From contig JAXGRD010000002.1 of assembly GCA_040766105.1 (NCBI GenBank), forward strand, positions 310,001-374,000: a stretch of DNA of 64,000 nt. Reading direction: 5' to 3'. The stretch comes from JAXGRD01 sp040766105 (GTDB taxonomy: Bacteria > Bacillota > Clostridia > Peptostreptococcales > Anaerovoracaceae). Positions 60,230 to 64,000 of this stretch are shown in pieces. A program made the translations under genes and the position numbers. The notes under the pieces were generated by a model. The model made no database searches. It saw only the letters and a program-made list of their open reading frames with translations, and had not been told where the DNA came from. Within the stretch, counting starts at the first letter, position 1. Every line of letters starts with the position of its first letter.

Positions 60230-60991
60230 ATGGAACATCAAGACGATTTACTAAAAGAAATAAAAATTCTCTATGTGGAAGACGACCCCACTACCGCAGA
60301 GGAGTTGAGCCGTTTCCTAAAGCGCAGGGCCGGCCGTGTCCACGTTGCAAACGACGGAGAAGAAGCCCTGAAAATCTTTGCCCAGGACCCTCCCGACATC
60401 ATCATCGCCGATCTCTTCCTACCCAAGCTTGGGGGGGTGGAAATGGTCCGAAGAATCAGAGAAGACGGCCACCAAACACCGGTCATCATCATTTCCGCCG
60501 TGGACGACTCCAACGTAATCCTCAGCGCCGTGGATACGGGAATCTTGAAGTACCACCTGAAGCCCATCGATACGGAAGAACTGCTTCGAGAATTAAACGA
60601 GCTGGCGGAGAAAATAATAGATGTGGATAAAGTACCTGCCGAAGCACGCTTTCCCAACAAAAAAGAACTGGAAAACCAAATCAAAAAAGAATTTTCTGCG
60701 CTGGTAAAGAATCATACGGGAAAAGGTCCTCGGGACGTCTCCGTGTTTATCACCGGCGGTGTGGTGGAAATCACCTGTTGGGAAGTCCTGACAGTCTATG
60801 AGAAGACCCTCCTTGACAATTATCAAAATATTGTTATAATTGAACAAAATAGACGTTTGTTCTATAGAATCATGGACCCAAGGATTTCTCAGATGATGGA
60901 AGACATCCTCCATGTACCCATATCCTTGATGGAAACACAAGTGTCCCCCAAGGAAGATCGGGACAAGTTAATATTTAGAATCGGAACCTGA
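60230..60991 (+). CDS. response regulator with DUF2294 (MpsC-like) output domain
   Basis: A 253-aa protein. Residues 7-125 are a receiver domain with phosphorylated D61 (IIIADLFLPKLGG), acidic pocket YVEDDP and the conserved lysine in YHLKPIDTEE. Residues about 140-250 match DUF2294/MpsC: KKEFSALVKNHTGKGPRDVS, TCWEVLTVYEKTLL and QVSPKEDRDKLIFRI. No DNA-binding motif is visible, so this is not a standard transcription factor. The ATG at 60230 has GGAGG five bases upstream; a TTG at 60218 is in frame but sits on that site. A structured RNA follows directly. Confidence 0.87.
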   Translation: MEHQDDLLKEIKILYVEDDPTTAEELSRFLKRRAGRVHVANDGEEALKIFAQDPPDIIIADLFLPKLGGVEMVRRIREDGHQTPVIIISAVDDSNVILSAVDTGILKYHLKPIDTEELLRELNELAEKIIDVDKVPAEARFPNKKELENQIKKEFSALVKNHTGKGPRDVSVFITGGVVEITCWEVLTVYEKTLLDNYQNIVIIEQNRRLFYRIMDPRISQMMEDILHVPISLMETQVSPKEDRDKLIFRIGT

Positions 60992-61000
60992 TACAATCAA

Positions 61001-61097
61001 GCGAACACCAACTGCTTGCAGCGGGTGCACGAAGTACCGGGTACAGCGATTCGCCTTCTCTGTTGGAAGGTTAGGTTGAACCTACATTCAGTCAATT
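61001..61097 (+). ncRNA. candidate structured leader RNA before the NhaC-family gene
   Basis: Several nested stems can be drawn by hand. P1: GCGAA 61001-61005 with TTCGC 61050-61054. Within it, P2: CACC 61006-61009 with GGTG 61024-61027 (inner CTG/CAG), and P3: GTAC 61034-61037 with GTAC 61041-61044. After it, P4: CCTTC 61054-61058 with GAAGG 61066-61070, and P5: TAGGT 61072-61076 with ACCTA 61080-61084. TGTTGG at 61061-61066 repeats the 3' arm of the terminator that follows and could pair with its 5' arm, an attenuator-like arrangement. I do not recognise a known riboswitch class. Confidence 0.5.
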
Positions 61098-61098
61098 T

Positions 61099-61136
61099 AA
61101 ACCCAACACAATAATTTCGTTGTGTTGGGTTTTTAT
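61099..61136 (+). terminator. strong terminator / possible attenuator before the NhaC-family gene
   Basis: AAACCCAACACAA and TTGTGTTGGGTTT form a perfect 13-bp stem around an eight-base loop, followed by TTATTTATT. It may simply end the kinase/regulator transcript, or it may be the switch of the leader RNA, since the next gene starts only 39 bases later and no separate promoter is clear. Confidence 0.9.
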
Positions 61137-61174
61137 TTATTGCAAAAGCACCAAAAAGAAAGGAGAATCAGCAC

Positions 61175-62650
61175 ATGTCGAAACTGAGCGAATTAACGAA
61201 AGGCGATGTTAGAAGGAAACACATCCTCTTCTACACGATCATGATTATCGCCTTCATCCTCGTTGCCTTGCTAGTTCCCGAAGACGTGAACGATTTCGGA
61301 CCCATCTCAGCCCTACCCGCCGCATTCCTCATCATCTATATTTTTGCCACGAAAAGAATCATAGAAGCCTTGGCTCTCGCAACCATTCTAACCACGATTA
61401 TGGGATTCAAGGGGGATTTCTTCGGTGTGTTCAATGAAATTATTATTGTTACCCTCATGAGCGAAGATATGTCCTGGCTCATCGTCGTCTGTGGCCTTAT
61501 GGGAGGCATTGTGGCCGTCATTGAAACCAGCGGAGGGGGCTATGCCTTTGGAAACTGGGTGACGAAAAAAGCAAAGACCTCAAAGTCTACCATGCTATGG
61601 ACGGCCGTTTGCTCTCTTCTTCTATCCATCGACGATTATCTCAGTGCATTGACGACAGGCTCTGCTATGACACCGGTCAATGACCGCTATCGCACTCCAA
61701 GGGAGATGACTGCCTACATTGTTGACTCCACTGCTGCACCTGCCTGTGTTATCAACCCCATCTCCACCTGGGCCATCTTTATCGGAGGCCTCATGGTGGC
61801 CAACGGATTGGGCGATCCGGGCAAGCAAGTTTTGACCTATGTTCAGACAATTCCCTATAACTTTTATGCCATCGGCGCTCTCCTGGTGCTCTTCCTGGTC
61901 ATCATCGGCGTAATTCCCAAGTTCGGTCCCATGAAGGGTGCTTACAAGCGAGTGGAAGAAGGCGGACCTTTGGCCCCTCCGGGATCGGAACGTATTGATA
62001 TTCGTGCAGGACAGGAAATGGAAGTGCCGGAAAATCCAAAACTGCGTAACTTCTTCGCACCCATGCTTGTCTTGATTGGCGCTACCATCTACTTTGATTT
62101 TGATATGCAGAAAGGCGTCATCACTGCCATCGGCTTTAACTTCATCTTCTTCGTCCTTCAAGGTATGGATCCGCTCAAGTATGTAGATGAGGTTCTCCGC
62201 GGACTGAAAAATATGCTTATGCCTCTTCTCATGATGGTCCTAGCCTTTAGCTTTGCAGACGGTTGTCAGCGCATCGGCTTTATGGATTTCGTTGTGGAAT
62301 CAGCCACCAAGCACATCAGCCTGCAAATGCTGCCCTTCACCATCTTCCTCGTATTTGCACTCACCGAGTTTATCATGGGCATCAACTGGGGCATGTACAT
62401 CATAGCCCTTCCCATGGTCGTACCCGTTACCATCGCGCTGGGCGGAGACCCCATCGTCATGGTTGGTGTCGTTGCCGCTGCGGGCGTTTGGGGAAGCCAC
62501 TGCTGCTTCTACTCCGATGCCACCATCCTCACCTCTGCCGCTACCGGATGTGACAACTTCCGTCATGCCATTACACAGATTCCCTTTGGCTTCATCGCCG
62601 GTATCGTTGCAGCCATCGGCTATTTGATTATGGGTCACGTGCTCTATTAA
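61175..62650 (+). CDS. NhaC family Na+/H+ antiporter-like transporter
   Basis: A 491-aa membrane protein with about 11-12 helices. SIDDYLSALTTGSAMTPVND, IVDSTAAPACVINPISTWAI and WGSHCCFYSDATILTSAATG are diagnostic for the NhaC superfamily, which includes Na+/H+ antiporters and Na+-coupled exchangers of organic acids. AAAGGAGAATCAGC precedes the ATG. It follows the structured leader and terminator. Given the divergent glycyl-radical enzyme and the adjacent sensor kinase, it could move the GRE substrate or product instead of acting only in pH control; that is inference. Confidence 0.9.
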   Translation: MSKLSELTKGDVRRKHILFYTIMIIAFILVALLVPEDVNDFGPISALPAAFLIIYIFATKRIIEALALATILTTIMGFKGDFFGVFNEIIIVTLMSEDMSWLIVVCGLMGGIVAVIETSGGGYAFGNWVTKKAKTSKSTMLWTAVCSLLLSIDDYLSALTTGSAMTPVNDRYRTPREMTAYIVDSTAAPACVINPISTWAIFIGGLMVANGLGDPGKQVLTYVQTIPYNFYAIGALLVLFLVIIGVIPKFGPMKGAYKRVEEGGPLAPPGSERIDIRAGQEMEVPENPKLRNFFAPMLVLIGATIYFDFDMQKGVITAIGFNFIFFVLQGMDPLKYVDEVLRGLKNMLMPLLMMVLAFSFADGCQRIGFMDFVVESATKHISLQMLPFTIFLVFALTEFIMGINWGMYIIALPMVVPVTIALGGDPIVMVGVVAAAGVWGSHCCFYSDATILTSAATGCDNFRHAITQIPFGFIAGIVAAIGYLIMGHVLY

Positions 62651-62655
62651 AAACT

Positions 62656-62684
62656 TTGCAACCGATTCTTGCTGGCTGTATAAT
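62656..62684 (+). promoter_or_regulatory. consensus promoter with start codon at the transcription start
   Basis: TTGCAA (62656-62661) and a perfect TATAAT (62679-62684) are 17 bases apart. Transcription would start near 62691, and the best ATG is at 62692. No ribosome site precedes it. Confidence 0.65.
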
Positions 62685-62691
62685 GATGTCT

Positions 62692-63276
62692 ATGAATAGA
62701 GAAATTGAGAACATTCGCAAGGAAATCAGCGAACATGAAAGCAACCGAGCCTTTCGGGAGAAGGGCTACCCACCGGTATTTGTGGCGGATGAACGTGCCA
62801 AGATACTCGTGGTAGGCCATGCTCCCGGTATAAAGGCCCAAGAGCGGGAACTGGCATGGGGCGACGCCAGTGGCGAGCGCCTCATAAAGTGGATGGGAAT
62901 CGATGAAAAAACCTTTCGCGATTCATCCAAGATTGCACTGGTTCCCATGGACTTTTATTACCAGGGTAAGGGAAAAAGCGGTGACAATCCGCCGCGAAAG
63001 GATTTCGCACCCCTTTGGCACCCCCGGTTGCTGGATTGCATGCCCCATTTGAAACTGATTATTCTTGCCGGGCAATATGCTCAGAAGTATTATCTGGGAA
63101 AAGATGCCAAGAAAAACCTGACGGAAACGGTTCGCACCTTCCAAGATTATTTGCCTCGATTCTTCCCCATCGTCCATCCCTCACCTCTCAACTTCAGATG
63201 GCTGGGGAAGAACCCTTGGTTTGAAGAAGATGTGGTGCCCGTCCTACGAAAAACCGTAAACAACATTTTGAAGTAA
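62692..63276 (+). CDS. uracil-DNA glycosylase family protein
   Basis: A 194-aa member of the uracil-DNA glycosylase superfamily. VVGHAPGIKAQERELAWGDA (the water-activating loop region), the central strand LKLIILAGQYAQKYYLG and HPSPLNFRWLGKNPWF (the leucine-loop motif) are visible. It resembles the small UdgX/DUF-type clostridial group more than Ung; activity on uracil is likely but not certain. ATGs at 62683 and 62686 overlap the -10 box and so cannot be used by that promoter. Confidence 0.88.
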   Translation: MNREIENIRKEISEHESNRAFREKGYPPVFVADERAKILVVGHAPGIKAQERELAWGDASGERLIKWMGIDEKTFRDSSKIALVPMDFYYQGKGKSGDNPPRKDFAPLWHPRLLDCMPHLKLIILAGQYAQKYYLGKDAKKNLTETVRTFQDYLPRFFPIVHPSPLNFRWLGKNPWFEEDVVPVLRKTVNNILK

Positions 63277-63282
63277 TTCCTA

Positions 63283-63311
63283 TGGAAATAATAGTGTCCT
63301 TCGTCTATAAT
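63283..63311 (+). promoter_or_regulatory. promoter of the tandem BFD-like gene
   Basis: TGGAAA (63283-63288) and TATAAT (63306-63311) are 17 bases apart, 42 bases before the start codon, which has AAAGGAG upstream. Confidence 0.6.
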
Positions 63312-63352
63312 GAAGTAACTGTAGATACTATCACTGTAAAAAGGAGAAAAAA

Positions 63353-63673
63353 ATGGGACACAATAAAGTTATCTGTACTACCAACAACGTGGAATACTTG
63401 GATATCCGCAAGGCAATGATCAAGGGTGCGCGCACTGTAGATGAGGTAAAGGAAATTGCCGGTGTTTGCGGAGAATGTGAAGGCTGCAAGGCGGAGCTGG
63501 ATGGAATTCTCTCCTCCGTATGTGGCTGTGCAGGCGCTTCTCTTCAAGAGGTTTTAGATGCCATCAAGGGTGGCGCTGACACCGTAGAAAAAGTAGGCGA
63601 AGTTACCAAGGCAGGAACAGACTGCGGCAAATGTAAGCCTCTCATCCAGAATATTATCGATCTGGGAAGATAA
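63353..63673 (+). CDS. tandem BFD-like [2Fe-2S] protein with altered first site
   Basis: A 106-aa protein made of two bacterioferritin-associated-ferredoxin-like domains. The second (residues 55-106) has the normal ligands C57-x-C59 and C91-x2-C94. The first (residues 5-53) has C8 but threonine T10 in place of the second cysteine, and gains C39 just before C42-x2-C45. So it still has four cysteines, in a new pattern. Both domains could bind [2Fe-2S] clusters. The partner is unknown; the single-domain relative at 10051-10254 has the normal pattern. It stands alone with its own promoter and terminator. Confidence 0.85.
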   Translation: MGHNKVICTTNNVEYLDIRKAMIKGARTVDEVKEIAGVCGECEGCKAELDGILSSVCGCAGASLQEVLDAIKGGADTVEKVGEVTKAGTDCGKCKPLIQNIIDLGR

Positions 63674-63678
63674 AAACT

Positions 63679-63715
63679 ATCGGCTAATTTGGAGTTCAAT
63701 TCCAAATTAGCCGAT
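63679..63715. terminator. bidirectional terminator
   Basis: ATCGGCTAATTTGGA and TCCAAATTAGCCGAT form a perfect 15-bp stem around GTTCAAT, followed by TTTTTT. It separates the BFD-like gene from the convergent SUFU-like gene. Confidence 0.92.
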
Positions 63716-63719
63716 TTTT

Positions 63720-64000
63720 TTAGTTCATCGCCTCAGGACAGGCATTCTTTCGATGTATGTTTACGATGATGAAGTCTTCATAGGGCATGCCGGAGGCTTC
63801 CATTTTGTCCAGTAAAGCCCCTGCATCCGTATTTAGTTTGTAGTCAATTTCTTCTCGGTAAAGAGGCACCACCTGATAGAATTGGACATTTTCACCGTTT
63901 TCCAAGGTGACATAGTTGTCCTCCGGGCTCAAAATCGCCGGTTCCACCAGCATGATTCCTCCAAAGAGATCTTCCTCTGCGAAGGACCCTTCATTCTCAA
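63720..64000 (-). CDS. suppressor-of-fused (SUFU) domain protein, 5' part outside window
   Basis: The last 93 codons of a gene that starts beyond the right edge. The frame stays open to 64000. The visible end, LFGGIMLVEPAILSPEDNYV, FYQVVPLYREEIDYKLNTDA and FIIVNIHRKNACPEAMN, resembles the C-terminus of bacterial SUFU-domain proteins, which have been linked to immunity against toxins in polymorphic systems. The identification rests on pattern memory of this short part. Confidence 0.6.
   Translation of the reverse strand, partial: ENEGSFAEEDLFGGIMLVEPAILSPEDNYVTLENGENVQFYQVVPLYREEIDYKLNTDAGALLDKMEASGMPYEDFIIVNIHRKNACPEAMN

Noticed and set aside
61018..61046. T-box riboswitch before the NhaC-family gene
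   Set aside because: GGGTGCACGAAGTACC looks superficially like the T-box bulge, but the exact AGGGTGG-ACC core and a stem I region are absent and the downstream gene is not an aminoacyl-tRNA or amino acid synthesis gene.
61060..61090. tRNA gene
   Set aside because: GGTTGAACC recalls a TpsiC arm, but the loop is only three bases and there is no acceptor stem or anticodon arm.
1..64000. CRISPR array or prophage
   Set aside because: No regularly spaced direct repeats, cas genes, integrase, or phage structural genes were found; the only mobile element is the insertion sequence at 10321-11870.

Overview
The window looks like chromosomal DNA of a strictly anaerobic, Gram-positive member of the Clostridia. 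The evidence is strong AGGAGG-type ribosome sites, TTGACA/TATAAT promoters, an etfBA/acyl-CoA dehydrogenase energy operon, a glycyl-radical enzyme, rubredoxins, a flavodiiron protein, murT/gatD, whiA and a Firmicutes-type LexA box. A family close to Anaerovoracaceae is a guess from gene content only. I see no rRNA, tRNA or CRISPR array. There is one insertion sequence.

Layout. (1) 1-5929, leftward: a CoA-transferase / iron alcohol dehydrogenase / crotonase / acyl-CoA dehydrogenase / EtfB / EtfA operon, with a Rex-like operator over its promoter. (2) 6241-9852, rightward: nadA-nadB-nadC-niaR, de novo NAD synthesis with its repressor. (3) 10051-15815: a small BFD-like protein, an intact ISLre2-family element with 9-bp target duplication, then a flavodiiron protein and a three-domain acyl-CoA dehydrogenase/EtfA/rubredoxin fusion, divergent from a Crp/Fnr regulator. 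(4) 15868-17716: a GntR-controlled ABC transporter. (5) 17914-21392: a class A penicillin-binding protein and Maf. (6) 21375-25660, leftward: DUF2975, an XRE regulator, DUF4173, MurT and GatD, behind a perfect palindrome. (7) 25959-32973, leftward: AI-2E-family permease, murB, PHP, rapZ, kce, whiA, NYN nuclease and nfo; kce sits where yvcK normally lies. (8) 33184-36231: a PAS-LytTR regulator followed by a thioester-domain surface adhesin. (9) 36407-38987: argGH. (10) 38988-44428, leftward: seven genes including two phenylacetate-CoA-ligase paralogues, an ACT protein and a thioesterase. (11) 44549-48454: VWA, macro-domain, rubredoxin, TrmO and M20 peptidase genes. (12) 48563-52243: TRIC channel, SOS-controlled DNA polymerase IV, FMN reductase and pirin. 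(13) 52324-62650: a GH114-like lipoprotein, then a glycyl-radical-enzyme island (ZIP, DUF2254, activase and GRE leftward; histidine kinase, response regulator-DUF2294, structured leader RNA and NhaC-family transporter rightward). (14) 62692-64000: a uracil-DNA-glycosylase-family gene, a tandem BFD-like protein and a partial SUFU-like gene.

How parts work together. Regions 1 and 3 are two different ways of handling electrons from acyl-CoA dehydrogenases. The first uses a separate EtfAB. The second carries its own EtfA FAD domain and rubredoxin and lies directly upstream of a flavodiiron protein, suggesting a short wire from an acyl-CoA to O2 or NO. The fusion/flavodiiron/Crp module, the GRE island with its unusual response regulator and structured leader, and the LytTR/thioester-adhesin pair are the best candidates for undescribed biology.
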